DNA of 64,000 nucleotides from Rhodocyclaceae bacterium. Its GTDB lineage: Bacteria; Pseudomonadota; Gammaproteobacteria; Burkholderiales; Rhodocyclaceae. The DNA lies in NCBI GenBank assembly GCA_006218025.1, contig VBWA01000008.1, positions 167,459 to 231,458 of the forward strand. The letters are read 5' to 3'. The notes under the pieces are model-generated. The model was not told where the DNA came from, did not search any database, and worked only from the letters and a program-made list of their open reading frames with translations. Both the position numbers and the translations under genes were made by a program. This document shows positions 1 through 7,314 of the stretch, in pieces (the stretch's first letter is position 1; each line of letters opens with the position of its first letter).

Positions 1-208
1 GGCGACCGTAACGCTTCATGAAGAAGGCGGCCGGCAGGGTCGCCAGCGCGCCGCCGATCACATACGTCGTGATGGGCAATGTCGCCAACCGCTTGTCGGC
101 GGCGAGTTGCAGGCCGAGCAGGCCGTTGATTGCGACCAGCGTGATGCCGTTGGTCAACAGCAGGGCCTGCGCCGCGGCCAGCAGCGCGATGTTTTTTCTG
201 TGGTTCAT
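1..208 (-). CDS. MFS transporter, N-terminal fragment (runs off window)
   Basis: This is the first 69 residues of a membrane protein whose remainder lies before the window. It begins MNHRKNIALLAAAQALLLTN, followed by a second hydrophobic stretch and the short basic turn MKRYGR after a helix. That pattern (helix, loop, helix, basic R-x-G-R-like loop) is typical of the first two membrane segments of a major facilitator superfamily transporter. The start is the ATG whose first four bases overlap the stop of the upstream DUF2189 gene (ATGA), so the two are probably translationally coupled. The substrate cannot be judged from this fragment. Confidence 0.7.
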   Translation of the reverse strand, partial: MNHRKNIALLAAAQALLLTNGITLVAINGLLGLQLAADKRLATLPITTYVIGGALATLPAAFFMKRYGR

Positions 209-981
209 GGAGTTTGGGGTTCGATCAATGCGCGGTAGGCGTGCCAGGTGGCATGGCCAACCAGCGGCATGGTGATGATGAGGCCGAGGAAGGCGGTGGC
301 GATGCCGATGAGGGTCAGCAGAACGACCAGCGCACCCCAGATCAGCATCATCGGCAGGTTGCGCACCAGGGCCAGAAAGCTCGCCAGCATGGCGGTGATC
401 GTATCCTGGTTGCGCTCCAGCATCATCGGGATGGAAACCACCGAAACTGCAAACACCAGCCCGGCGAAGATGCCGCCCACGGCGAGATAGGCGAGCAGGA
501 ATTCGATGTTGTCGAACTTCAGGATCTGCGTCATGAAGCTTCCCAGGGTCGGCATGCCGCCCTGATAGAAGAGGGCGAAGATCACCAGCGAGGCGCGCGC
601 CCAGACCAGATAGATGACGATCAGGATCATCGAGTAGATGCCGAAGCAGCCGATGTTCCGCTTCCAGACCGTCAGCGTGGCCGGCAGGCTCAGCGCTTCG
701 CCGGTCTCGCGACGGCGCGAGAGTTCATAGAAGCCGATGGCAAGAAACGGCCCGACCAGCATGAACCCGGCGGTGACGGCCGTGACCAGTTGCACGGCAT
801 GGCGGAAGGCCATGAAGAGCAGGAAGCCGCCGAGGGCAAAGCAGATGCCATAGAACAGGCTGGCGAAGCCGCTGGCCCTGAGATCGTCTGCACCGCGCCG
901 CAGCCAGTCGAATGGCGCAGACAGCGGCAGCCCGGTGCGGACTACCGGAAAAGGGCGGTGCTGTTCCTGAGGAGTTTCCAT
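205..981 (-). CDS. DUF2189 family integral membrane protein
   Basis: A 258-residue polytopic inner-membrane protein. After a short polar N-terminus there is FDWLRRGADDLR followed by repeated hydrophobic segments (around residues 40-60, 68-90, 112-140, 155-185 and 205-245). The W-L-x-x-G-x-x-D-L opening and the overall length match the DUF2189 family (from memory), which has no established function. It shares a 4-base ATGA overlap with the MFS gene downstream, suggesting one transcript. Nothing in it suggests an enzyme; a membrane accessory role is only a guess. Confidence 0.75.
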   Translation of the reverse strand: METPQEQHRPFPVVRTGLPLSAPFDWLRRGADDLRASGFASLFYGICFALGGFLLFMAFRHAVQLVTAVTAGFMLVGPFLAIGFYELSRRRETGEALSLPATLTVWKRNIGCFGIYSMILIVIYLVWARASLVIFALFYQGGMPTLGSFMTQILKFDNIEFLLAYLAVGGIFAGLVFAVSVVSIPMMLERNQDTITAMLASFLALVRNLPMMLIWGALVVLLTLIGIATAFLGLIITMPLVGHATWHAYRALIEPQTP

Positions 982-997
982 GGTGGTTTCCGGCTGG

Positions 998-1813
998 TCA
1001 GACTATGAAAGCGCGCAGGGCGTCAAGCACCGCATCGGGCTGCTCGGCCATCAGCGCATGACCGGCGCCGTCGAGGCTTACGCTCCTGACGTCCTTGATT
1101 ACGGCGGCCAGTTTGGCGGCGGCTTTGGGATGCGTCATCATGTCCCGGCTGCCGCTGATGATCAACGCCGGACAGGCCAGCGCAGCGGCGGCTTCCATGC
1201 CGTGGCCGTAAGCGTTGCAGGCTGCCAGATCGTTGTGCAGCACGCCGGGCTTCTGCCGTTCCATGAGGCGGCGCGCAGCGCCCAGCATCCACATGCCCGG
1301 CACGGTGTTGCCACCGACGGTGCCGCGCGGCGAATGCGACCAGCTGTTGATCATGGCGATCGCCTTGGGTTCATTGTCCTTCGCCGGGCCCAGCAGGACG
1401 TCGGATACCGGCATCGGCACGGCGGTGCCGATCATGGCAATGCGGGCGATGCGTGCCGGATGACGGAAGGCGCATTCCAGCGCCGTCAGCGAACCCATGC
1501 TGTGGCCGACCAGCGAGACGGTTTTCGCCGCGAAGTTTGCCGTGTCGCCAGCGCCGACTCTCTCGAGCAGCAATTCGATCCAGTCGGCCAGATCTTCGAT
1601 CGACGGCAGTGGGCTGCCGGCGCTGCGGCCGTGACCGGGAAGATCCACGGCCAGCACGGCAAAGCCGTGGTGGGCGAACCAGCGGCTTTGCAGGCCCCAG
1701 ACGCTGTGGTCGTTCTGCGCGCCGTGGATGAACACGACGCAGGGCAGGCTTGCATCAAAAGGCTTGCCGCCGGTGTAGGCGTATGCCGCCTGGCCGTTGA
1801 TCTCGATTTGCAC
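998..1813 (-). CDS. alpha/beta-fold hydrolase
   Basis: A 271-residue cytosolic hydrolase of the alpha/beta-fold type. The strand FIHGAQND (oxyanion hole region), the nucleophile elbow GHSMGS with Ser105, an acid in SGSRDMM and a catalytic His in DGAGHA form the expected Ser-Asp-His triad. Natural substrate is unknown; esterase or C-C hydrolase are both possible. It starts two bases after the stop of the upstream sulfhydrylase gene, so it probably shares that transcript. Residues about 84-98 (RVGAGDTANFAAKT) sit just before the nucleophile strand, look like an extra peptide, and correspond to a dispersed DNA repeat seen elsewhere in this window. Confidence 0.88.
   Translation of the reverse strand: MQIEINGQAAYAYTGGKPFDASLPCVVFIHGAQNDHSVWGLQSRWFAHHGFAVLAVDLPGHGRSAGSPLPSIEDLADWIELLLERVGAGDTANFAAKTVSLVGHSMGSLTALECAFRHPARIARIAMIGTAVPMPVSDVLLGPAKDNEPKAIAMINSWSHSPRGTVGGNTVPGMWMLGAARRLMERQKPGVLHNDLAACNAYGHGMEAAAALACPALIISGSRDMMTHPKAAAKLAAVIKDVRSVSLDGAGHALMAEQPDAVLDALRAFIV
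1539..1562 (-). repeat. dispersed KVGAG-type repeat, copy 1 (inside hydrolase)
   Basis: On the minus strand this reads GAGAGTCGGCGCTGGCGAC followed by ACGGC. It matches the copies at 7037, 29171, 32932, 42040 and 45177 and, in the hydrolase frame, encodes RVGAGDTAN. Similarity to the 45177 copy extends on to about 1526. Confidence 0.65.
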
Positions 1814-1815
1814 GA

Positions 1816-3099
1816 CTACGCCTTCGCTGCGGCAGCGAGGCCACGGTTGAGGTCTTCGATCAGGTCGCCGGCATCTTCGAGGCCGATCGACAGGCGGATG
1901 GTGCCGGGGTGGATGCCTGCGGCAACCAGCGCCGCATCCGACATGCGGAAATGGGTGGTGGACGCCGGGTGGATCACCAGCGATTTGGCATCGCCGACGT
2001 TGGCCAGGTGCGAGAAGACCCGCAGGGCCTCGATAAACTTGCGGCCCGCCGCGCGACCTCCCTTGAGAGTAAAGCTGAAGACCGACCCGGCACCGCGCGG
2101 CAGCAGTTTTTGCGCCAGCGCATGGTCGGGGTGGTTGTCCAATTCGGGATAACCAACGCCTGCCACGGCTTCGTGCTTCACCAGATGTGCAACTGCCTGG
2201 CGCGTGTTGGCGATGTGCCGTTCCATGCGCAGCGGCAGGGTCTCGACGCCTTGCAGCAACTGGAAGGCGGTCATCGGGCTCATGCAGGCGCCGAAGTCGC
2301 GCAGGCCCTCGCGGCGCGCCCGCAGCAGAAAGGCGGCCACGGTGGATTCCTCGCTGAAATCCATGCCGTGGAAGCCTTCATAGGGCTCGGTGAGCGTCGG
2401 AAATTTCCCGGATTTGTCCCAGTCGAAGCTGCCGCCATCGACCAGCAGGCCGCCGATGGCGACGCCGTGGCCGCCGAGAAACTTGGTGGCGGAATGAAAA
2501 ATCAGGTCGGCGCCGTGATCGAAGGGGCGCATCAGCCAGGGCGTGGTGAAGGTGCTGTCCACCATCAGCGGCAGGCCGTGCTCATGGGCCAGCGCCGCCA
2601 CCCGCGGGATGTCCAGCACATCGAGTCCCGGATTGCCCAGCGTTTCGCCGAACAGCAGGCGCGTTTCGGCGCGGATCGCGGTGCGCCAGGCGTCGAGGTC
2701 GCGCGGATCGACGAAGGTGGTGGTGATGCCGAAGCGCGGCAGCGTGTAGTCGAGCAGGTTGTGCGAACCGCCATAGAGCGAGCGGCTGGCCACGATGTGG
2801 CTGCCGGCGCCCATCAGCGTGGCGATCGCCAGGTGCATCGCCGCCTGGCCCGAGGCCACCGCAATCGCCCCGACGCCGCCTTCGAGCGCCGCGATGCGCT
2901 CTTCGAGCACCGCGTTGGTCGGATTGGAGATGCGCGAATAAACATGGCCGGCGCGCTCCATGTTGAACAGCGCGGCGGCCTGATCGGAATCCTTGAAAAC
3001 GAACGAAGTGGTGAGGTAGATCGGCGTCGCCCGCGCACCGAAGGTTTCGTCCGGCACCTGGCCTGCATGCAGGGCGAGCGTATCGAAGTTGTAAGTCAT
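1816..3099 (-). CDS. metY: O-acetylhomoserine sulfhydrylase (aminocarboxypropyltransferase)
   Basis: A 427-residue PLP enzyme of the Cys/Met metabolism family that converts O-acetyl-homoserine and sulfide (or methanethiol) to homocysteine (or methionine). Visible family features: the N-terminal LALHAGQ, YSRISNPTNAVLEERIAALEGG, the phosphate-binding ASGQAAMHLA, and the Schiff-base lysine Lys206 in SATKFLGGHG. Its length is that of the MetY group, longer than cystathionine gamma-synthase (about 380), and it carries the inserted segment near DWDKSGKFPTLTEPY that marks the sulfhydrylases. The start (MTYNFDTLALHAGQ) is the usual one. It lies upstream of the hydrolase with a 2-base gap and about 9 bases from the DUF465 gene. 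Confidence 0.93.
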   Translation of the reverse strand: MTYNFDTLALHAGQVPDETFGARATPIYLTTSFVFKDSDQAAALFNMERAGHVYSRISNPTNAVLEERIAALEGGVGAIAVASGQAAMHLAIATLMGAGSHIVASRSLYGGSHNLLDYTLPRFGITTTFVDPRDLDAWRTAIRAETRLLFGETLGNPGLDVLDIPRVAALAHEHGLPLMVDSTFTTPWLMRPFDHGADLIFHSATKFLGGHGVAIGGLLVDGGSFDWDKSGKFPTLTEPYEGFHGMDFSEESTVAAFLLRARREGLRDFGACMSPMTAFQLLQGVETLPLRMERHIANTRQAVAHLVKHEAVAGVGYPELDNHPDHALAQKLLPRGAGSVFSFTLKGGRAAGRKFIEALRVFSHLANVGDAKSLVIHPASTTHFRMSDAALVAAGIHPGTIRLSIGLEDAGDLIEDLNRGLAAAAKA

Positions 3100-3108
3100 G
3101 AGTTCCTG

Positions 3109-3333
3109 TCAGGCGTATTCGTCGGGATCGGGATCAAGCAAGCGCTCCAGCGCCGAGATGCGGTCCTTGATCAGCAGTTTTCGCTTCTTCAGGCGCCGCA
3201 GCATCAGTTGGTCTTCCGGCGGCGTCAGCGTCAGGCGGCTGATCGCGTCGTCGAGATCGCGATGCTCGGTGCGCAAGTCGACCAGACGGGCCTGCAGGAT
3301 CTCGGGAGTAGCAGTCGCGTCGATGGGTTCCAT
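3109..3333 (-). CDS. DUF465 (YdcH-like) small protein
   Basis: A 74-residue, charged, helical protein. The segment LRTEHRDLDDAISRL, then MLRRLKKRKLLIKDRIS and a short acidic tail, is the DUF465/YdcH pattern: two antiparallel helices with a basic second helix. Function is not established for the family. I chose the MEPIDA start because it gives the normal family length; the frame stays open upstream to 3417, but that extra sequence does not resemble the family. No strong ribosome-binding site is visible at either start. Confidence 0.75.
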   Translation of the reverse strand: MEPIDATATPEILQARLVDLRTEHRDLDDAISRLTLTPPEDQLMLRRLKKRKLLIKDRISALERLLDPDPDEYA

Positions 3334-3533
3334 GGCGCTATGGTATTGGCGCAACCGATTCTTGGCAACCAGCCCCGCGATGCGCCAGACTCCCCGCACC
3401 AATCCCTGTTCCGTCAAAAAGCGGCATTGACTGGGGTGTGGAGGTCAAGGATACTTGGTCGCGCGCACTTGCAGCGCCGATCCATCGATGCTGGCTTGAT
3501 TCACCCGACCAATTCGCAGTGTGGAGGAACGAC

Positions 3534-3965
3534 ATGACGACGATCAAACAAATCCTGGCCGGGAAGACACGGCCGATCACCACCGTCGGACCCGACGACA
3601 CGGTAAAAAGCGCAATCGACCTGATGCGGGAACGCGATATAGGTGCAGTCATGGTTGTTGCCGGCGGCAAACTGGTCGGCATCTTCACGGAACGCGACTG
3701 CCTGCACAAGGTGCTGGCGCTCGACGTCAACCCGCGCGAAACCCTGGTGCGGGAAGTAATGTCCCAGAAGGTGCGAATCGCGACACTGGACCTGGAGGTC
3801 TCGCAGGGCCTGGCGCTGATGACCGAACGCTTTTTCCGTCATCTGCCGGTACTGGACGAGCATGAGAATATTCTCGGCATCGTCTCGATCGGCGATCTGG
3901 TCAAGGCGAAGATTTCAGAGCAAACCTTCATCATCGAGCAGATGGAGCGATATATCGCCTCCTGA
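3534..3965 (+). CDS. CBS-domain pair protein
   Basis: A 143-residue cytosolic protein made almost entirely of two CBS domains. The first runs about residues 12-68 (ITTVGPDDTVKSAIDLM ... GKLVGIFTERDC) and the second about 78-135 (ALMTERFFRHLPVLDE ... ILGIVSIGDLVK). Such stand-alone Bateman modules usually bind adenine nucleotides and act as sensors; no partner is encoded next to it. The ATG is preceded by GTGGAGGAACGAC, a good Shine-Dalgarno, which decides this start over an in-frame codon about 96 bases upstream. It is transcribed away from the DUF465 gene from a spacer of about 200 bases. Confidence 0.88.
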   Translation: MTTIKQILAGKTRPITTVGPDDTVKSAIDLMRERDIGAVMVVAGGKLVGIFTERDCLHKVLALDVNPRETLVREVMSQKVRIATLDLEVSQGLALMTERFFRHLPVLDEHENILGIVSIGDLVKAKISEQTFIIEQMERYIAS

Positions 3966-4007
3966 GGGGCAAACGGGACGGCGGCGTGCGGCCCAGTTCG
4001 GTTCCTG

Positions 4008-4649
4008 TCACTCCGCCAGTCCGTGCTCGAGGCCGTAGCGAATCAGCTCCGCCGTGCTCTTGAGGCCCATTTTTTCCAGCAGACGGGCGCGGTAGGTGCT
4101 GACGGTGGCGACGCCGAGGTTGAGCTTTTCGGCGATCTGCGTCAGCGTATTGCCGGTGGAAATAAGCACCAGCACCTGATATTCGCGATCGGTGATCCGT
4201 TCATGCGGCGATTTGTCGGAATTGTCGGATATCGCTTCCGCCAGTTGCTGGGCGACGGCCGGGCTCAGGTATTTCTGGCCGGAGGCCACCTGGCGAATCG
4301 CGGTGACCAGCAGCTCGGGCGCGCTCTGCTTGGTGAGGTAGCCCGAGGCACCGGCCTTCAGGGCGCGCACCGCGTATTGTTCTTCCGGATGCATGCTGAG
4401 AATCAGCACCGGCAGGCGCGGGAATTCCTTCTTCAGCGCCTTGAGGGTATCGATGCCATTCCGGTTGGGCATCGAGACGTCGAGCAGAAACACGTCCCAA
4501 GGCTGTTGCCGGGCAAGCTGCAAGGCTTCGGCGCCATCGTCGGTCTCGCCGGTCACGACCAAGTCCTCGGTTTCGGAAAGAATCTGTTTCAGGCCCTGCC
4601 GCACTATGGCATGGTCATCGGCAATGAGAACGTGGATTTTATCGGCCAT
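4008..4649 (-). CDS. NarL/FixJ-type response regulator
   Basis: A 213-residue DNA-binding response regulator. The receiver domain (about 5-120) has the acidic pair in IADDHAIVRQGL, the phospho-acceptor Asp57 in FLLDVSMP, and the switch lysine in GASGYLTK. The C-terminal LuxR-type helix-turn-helix (about 145-210) has ITDREYQVL and IAEKLNLGVATVSTYRARLL. It is encoded immediately downstream of a histidine kinase (2-base gap), which is almost certainly its partner. Target genes are not evident. Confidence 0.93.
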   Translation of the reverse strand: MADKIHVLIADDHAIVRQGLKQILSETEDLVVTGETDDGAEALQLARQQPWDVFLLDVSMPNRNGIDTLKALKKEFPRLPVLILSMHPEEQYAVRALKAGASGYLTKQSAPELLVTAIRQVASGQKYLSPAVAQQLAEAISDNSDKSPHERITDREYQVLVLISTGNTLTQIAEKLNLGVATVSTYRARLLEKMGLKSTAELIRYGLEHGLAE

Positions 4650-4651
4650 GG

Positions 4652-6178
4652 TTAAAACAGGTTGCGCTGCAATTCCTCTTCGCTCGGAGGTTCCACACCC
4701 GCGCGTTCCGGAACGCGCAGGATGATGTGAGTGCCGCCGTGTTCTGCCGGCCCGATGGAAAACTCACCGGCAAGGCTCAATACCCGCTCGCGGATCCCGC
4801 GCAGACCAAAGGATTTCGGCTTCTGCATATCCACCTCCGAAATGCCGCGTCCGTTGTCCCTGATCTCGAGCAGGATGTTACCGCTTTCGCGCCGCAAACG
4901 CATGACAACCAGCGATGCGTGCGCATGTTTCGCGATATTGGTCAGCGCCTCCTGGGCAATGCGGAACAGTGCCAGCGAAGTATCCGGTTCCGGCTCGATG
5001 GCATCTTCGTCGCACTGGACCCGGCACGGGATGCCGAAGCGCTGGCTGAAGTCCTCCGCCTGGCATTCGATGGCGGCGGGCAGGCCGAACTCCTTGAGAA
5101 TGCCGGGGCGCAATTCACGGGCGACGCGGCTCGCCGTGCTCATCGCCTGATCGAGCAGATGTTCGATCGAGTGGGCCTTCTCGCGCAAATGGTCGGCGCC
5201 CTTCGGCAGCTTGCTGGCCAGGTACGCGGCTTCGATTTTCAGAAAAACCAGAATGGAGCCGAGCTCATCGTGGATGTCGCGCGAGATCCGTTCACGCTCT
5301 TCTTCCTTGACCGCTTCGAGGTGAGTCGAAAGCTCCGCAAGCTGCTGCCGCGAGGCGCGCAGTTCGGATTCATTCTCCTTGCTCTCGGTGACATTGGTGG
5401 CGATTCCACGCCATTCGACGACCCCTGAATCGAAACGATGCGGCGTCGACCGCAGGTTGATCCACTTTTGCCGGGTACGGCCGCGGGTGTGGCCTTCCCA
5501 ATTGAGCAGCGTGCCGTTCGCGGCGGACCTGCTCAAGGCGTTTTCGAGACTTTTTCCCTTTTCGACGTCGAAGGCATCGAACAGCCTGTTGGCCGAAGCC
5601 AGCAGGTGCTGCTGCTTGAAGCCGAAGAGCTTCTGGCAGCCTTCGCTGACGAACAGAAAACGAAACCCGCCCTCGATATCGCGCCGCAAATGGAACAGCA
5701 TGCCCGGCAGGTTGGATGCCAGCGCATCGAAACGCGCCTGGCTCTCGTTGAGCATTTCCAGCGCGGCGCGATGGTCGGCGCGATGGCGGGCTTCGCGCAC
5801 TTCGCGCTCGACGGCGGGAATCAGCCGTTCCAGGCGGTCCGCATCGATCACGTCGCGCGCCCCCGCCTTCATCGCCGGCTGCATGGCGCGTTCGTCGTCG
5901 GGGCCGGCGACGACGATCAGCGGCAGGTCGAAGCCGGCCGTATCGATCTGCTGCACCGCCGCTTTTACCGAAAGCAAGGCAAGGCCCGGAATGTAGAGCA
6001 CTGCGTCCCACGGCTGCTCGGGCAGGGCCTCGCGCAGCCCGGCCGGGGTGTCGACGCGGTGAAATTCACAGACCTTGTCCGCCCCGGCAAAGACAGGATG
6101 CAGGCGCGTCACGACCTCGTCGGATGCGGCGATCACAAGCAGATTCAAAGGCTGACGGGGAGTCGAACTGGCGACCAT
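4652..6178 (-). CDS. NarX-class sensor histidine kinase with pseudo-receiver and PAS
   Basis: A 508-residue kinase with no clear membrane segment, so probably soluble. Domains in order: a receiver-like fold (about 7-130), a PAS domain (about 145-270, ending in the PAC-like GVVEWRGIATNVTE), a coiled linker, a HisKA_3 dimerisation domain with the phospho-accepting His in RDIHDELGS (about 300), and a HATPase_c domain (ITNIAKHAHA, DNGRGIS, GLRGIRERV). The receiver fold has AVLYIPGLALL where the phosphorylated Asp should be, so it is probably a non-phosphorylatable pseudo-receiver. It is co-transcribed with the response regulator that follows. The signal sensed is unknown. Confidence 0.9.
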   Translation of the reverse strand: MVASSTPRQPLNLLVIAASDEVVTRLHPVFAGADKVCEFHRVDTPAGLREALPEQPWDAVLYIPGLALLSVKAAVQQIDTAGFDLPLIVVAGPDDERAMQPAMKAGARDVIDADRLERLIPAVEREVREARHRADHRAALEMLNESQARFDALASNLPGMLFHLRRDIEGGFRFLFVSEGCQKLFGFKQQHLLASANRLFDAFDVEKGKSLENALSRSAANGTLLNWEGHTRGRTRQKWINLRSTPHRFDSGVVEWRGIATNVTESKENESELRASRQQLAELSTHLEAVKEEERERISRDIHDELGSILVFLKIEAAYLASKLPKGADHLREKAHSIEHLLDQAMSTASRVARELRPGILKEFGLPAAIECQAEDFSQRFGIPCRVQCDEDAIEPEPDTSLALFRIAQEALTNIAKHAHASLVVMRLRRESGNILLEIRDNGRGISEVDMQKPKSFGLRGIRERVLSLAGEFSIGPAEHGGTHIILRVPERAGVEPPSEEELQRNLF

Positions 6179-6244
6179 GGGCGACGTCGGATAGGGCGAA
6201 GTTGAAGTTTATAGCGGATCGGCTCCGTTATAATTCGCTTTGTA

Positions 6245-6320
6245 GCCGGCATAGCTCAGTTGGTAGAGCAACCGCCTTGTAAGCGGTAGGTCGTCAGTTC
6301 GATTCCGACTGCCGGCACCA
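6245..6320 (+). tRNA. tRNA-Thr (anticodon TGT)
   Basis: A complete 76-base cloverleaf including the encoded CCA. The acceptor stem pairs GCCGGCA with TGCCGGC, the D-loop is AGCTCAGTTGGTAGAGC, the anticodon stem-loop ACCGCCTTGTAAGCGGT carries TGT, and the T-arm is GTCAGTTCGATTCCGAC. The discriminator base is A. TGT reads ACA codons, so this is tRNA-Thr. It is followed after about 10 bases by a strong terminator. Confidence 0.96.
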
Positions 6321-6330
6321 GGTAAAAAGC

Positions 6331-6360
6331 AAAAAGGCCACTCTTCGGAGTGGCCTTTTT
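6331..6360. terminator. bidirectional intrinsic terminator
   Basis: A perfect stem GGCCACTC/GAGTGGCC with a TTCG tetraloop, flanked by AAAAA on the left and TTTTT on the right. It can end tRNA-Thr transcription on the plus strand and higBA on the minus strand. Confidence 0.93.
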
Positions 6361-6382
6361 ACTTTTGCGGCTGCTTGAACTG

Positions 6383-6694
6383 TCAGGCCGCCATCGGCGC
6401 GGGGATAACGTGCATCGGCGCGGCCTTGAATCGCTGCTCTGCCTGCCAGACATCGTAGGCGCTTTGTTCTGCCAGCCACAGGCGGGCTTCGCCCCCGCGT
6501 TCCTTGCCCAGCCATGCTTCAATGCGCAGCGCCATCTCAGGCGAGATAGCGGCGCGGCCATTCAGCACGCGGGAAAGCGTCACGCGGGCCACGGCCAATT
6601 GTTGCGCGGCCTCGGTCACGGAAAGCCCCAGCGCCGGCAGCACGTCGTCGCGCAGGGTCAGGCCGGGGTGTGGCGGATTGTGCATTCTGCTCAT
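6383..6694 (-). CDS. higA: HigA-family antitoxin
   Basis: A 103-residue helix-turn-helix antitoxin. The opening MSRMHNPPHPGLTLRDDVLPALG is the signature of the HigA/VapI group (HPGxxLRExxLxPLGLS), followed by an XRE-type HTH (TEAAQQLAVARVTLSRVLNGRAAISPEMALRI in pieces) and WLAEQSAYDVWQA. It neutralises the HigB nuclease and usually represses its own operon. The start is chosen because AAGGAA lies seven bases upstream and because it separates higA from higB by 13 bases. Gene order toxin-first is the normal HigBA arrangement. Confidence 0.9.
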   Translation of the reverse strand: MSRMHNPPHPGLTLRDDVLPALGLSVTEAAQQLAVARVTLSRVLNGRAAISPEMALRIEAWLGKERGGEARLWLAEQSAYDVWQAEQRFKAAPMHVIPAPMAA

Positions 6695-6707
6695 GGTCAA
6701 ATTCCTT

Positions 6708-6989
6708 TCAGTGATAGTCCTGATAATCCACCAATACGGCATCAGTCCCGTCAAAAGTGAAGGTCATGCGCCAGTTACCGTTCACCGTCACCGAGTAATG
6801 TCCCTTGAGTTCTCGGCCCTTCAGCGGATGCAAGCCCCAGCCCGGCAGACTCATCCCCTGGACATTGGTCGTTTCGTTCAGGCGTCGCAGCATGGCGGCC
6901 AGTCGCGGAGCGTGGGCGGTCTGAATGCCGGCCTTGGTCCCTTTCTCGAAAAAGGCTTGCAGCCCCTTATGCCGGAACGTCTTGATCAT
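6708..6989 (-). CDS. higB: HigB/RelE-type toxin (mRNA interferase)
   Basis: A 93-residue toxin of the RelE/HigB fold. It begins MIKTFRHKGLQAFFEKGTK, contains RLAAMLRRLNETTNVQGMSLPGWGLHPLKG and ends with the family strand NWRMTFTFDGTDAVLVDYQDYH. Members cleave ribosome-bound mRNA. Together with higA directly downstream it makes a complete toxin-antitoxin pair, next to the attachment site of the integrative element but on its chromosomal side. Confidence 0.92.
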   Translation of the reverse strand: MIKTFRHKGLQAFFEKGTKAGIQTAHAPRLAAMLRRLNETTNVQGMSLPGWGLHPLKGRELKGHYSVTVNGNWRMTFTFDGTDAVLVDYQDYH

Positions 6990-7036
6990 GGCTCATTGTA
7001 TCGCGTAACGGCACACGCATCAATATCAATCAACGC

Positions 7037-7063
7037 TTCGCCGTGCCGCCAGCGCCGACTTTC
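7037..7063 (-). repeat. dispersed KVGAG-type repeat, copy 2 (intergenic)
   Basis: A 27-base stretch identical to positions 29175-29201 inside cobT. Here it lies between higB and the ssrA terminators with no gene over it. The minus strand reads GAAAGTCGGCGCTGGCGG followed by CACGGCGAA. Confidence 0.75.
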
Positions 7064-7149
7064 ACGCCTCGACTGATTGGCCGTCATCCTGCGCCGCATC
7101 AGTCCACATCTACGACAACTACTATGGGGTGGGGACGGGAATATATGAA

Positions 7150-7207
7150 GCCTCCCAAGGTTCGTGAACCGGGGAGGCAAAAAAAGACCGGAGGTGAGTC
7201 CGGTCTT
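7150..7207 (-). terminator. tandem terminators downstream of the ssrA 3' end
   Basis: On the minus strand the first hairpin (AAGACCGGA/TCCGGTCTT, 7184-7207) is followed by seven T residues. A second hairpin (GCCTCCC/GGGAGGC, 7150-7178, with an inner GGTTC/GAACC) comes next. They lie directly after the tmRNA-like 3' end and are likely its native terminators. The rest of 6990-7149 shows no gene apart from the KVGAG repeat. Confidence 0.8.
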
Positions 7208-7215
7208 CAATTTGT

Positions 7216-7244
7216 TGGTGGAGGCGGCGGGAATTGAACCCGCG
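7216..7244 (-). other. ssrA: 3' end of tmRNA (ssrA) or a tRNA: attachment site of the integrative element
   Basis: On the minus strand this reads as a T-arm GCGGG-TTCAATT-CCCGC, then an acceptor 3' strand CGCCTCC, discriminator A and CCA. Only the 3' end is present: upstream lies the integrase gene, not a tRNA body. A 3' fragment beside a tyrosine integrase is the classic mark of integration. The acceptor sequence and discriminator fit tmRNA better than any common tRNA (inference). The reconstituted full gene is expected at the other end of the element but is not found in this window. Confidence 0.72.
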
Positions 7245-7277
7245 ACCCTGGCTCAACCATGCGGGTCGGATTGAAAT

Positions 7278-7297
7278 GCTGACCAAAGGCTGACCAA
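7278..7297. repeat. two direct repeats GCTGACCAA, candidate integrase arm sites
   Basis: GCTGACCAA occurs at 7278-7286 and 7289-7297, an 11-base period, just beyond the attachment-site core and before the integrase stop. Position and spacing fit recombinase arm-binding sites; this is inference. Confidence 0.4.
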
Positions 7298-7314
7298 GTG
7301 CCTCAGAAAACTTG

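Noticed and set aside
1909..3537. A 542-codon plus-strand frame opposite metY
   Set aside because: The opposite strand encodes a complete PLP enzyme; the plus-strand product has no domain and biased composition.
7043..7237. A 64-codon plus-strand frame between higB and the attachment site
   Set aside because: It runs through the dispersed repeat and both terminator hairpins; no ribosome-binding site and no protein-like features.
7216..7244. Complete tRNA gene at the element edge
   Set aside because: Only the T-arm and acceptor 3' strand are present; the D-arm, anticodon arm and 5' acceptor strand are missing.
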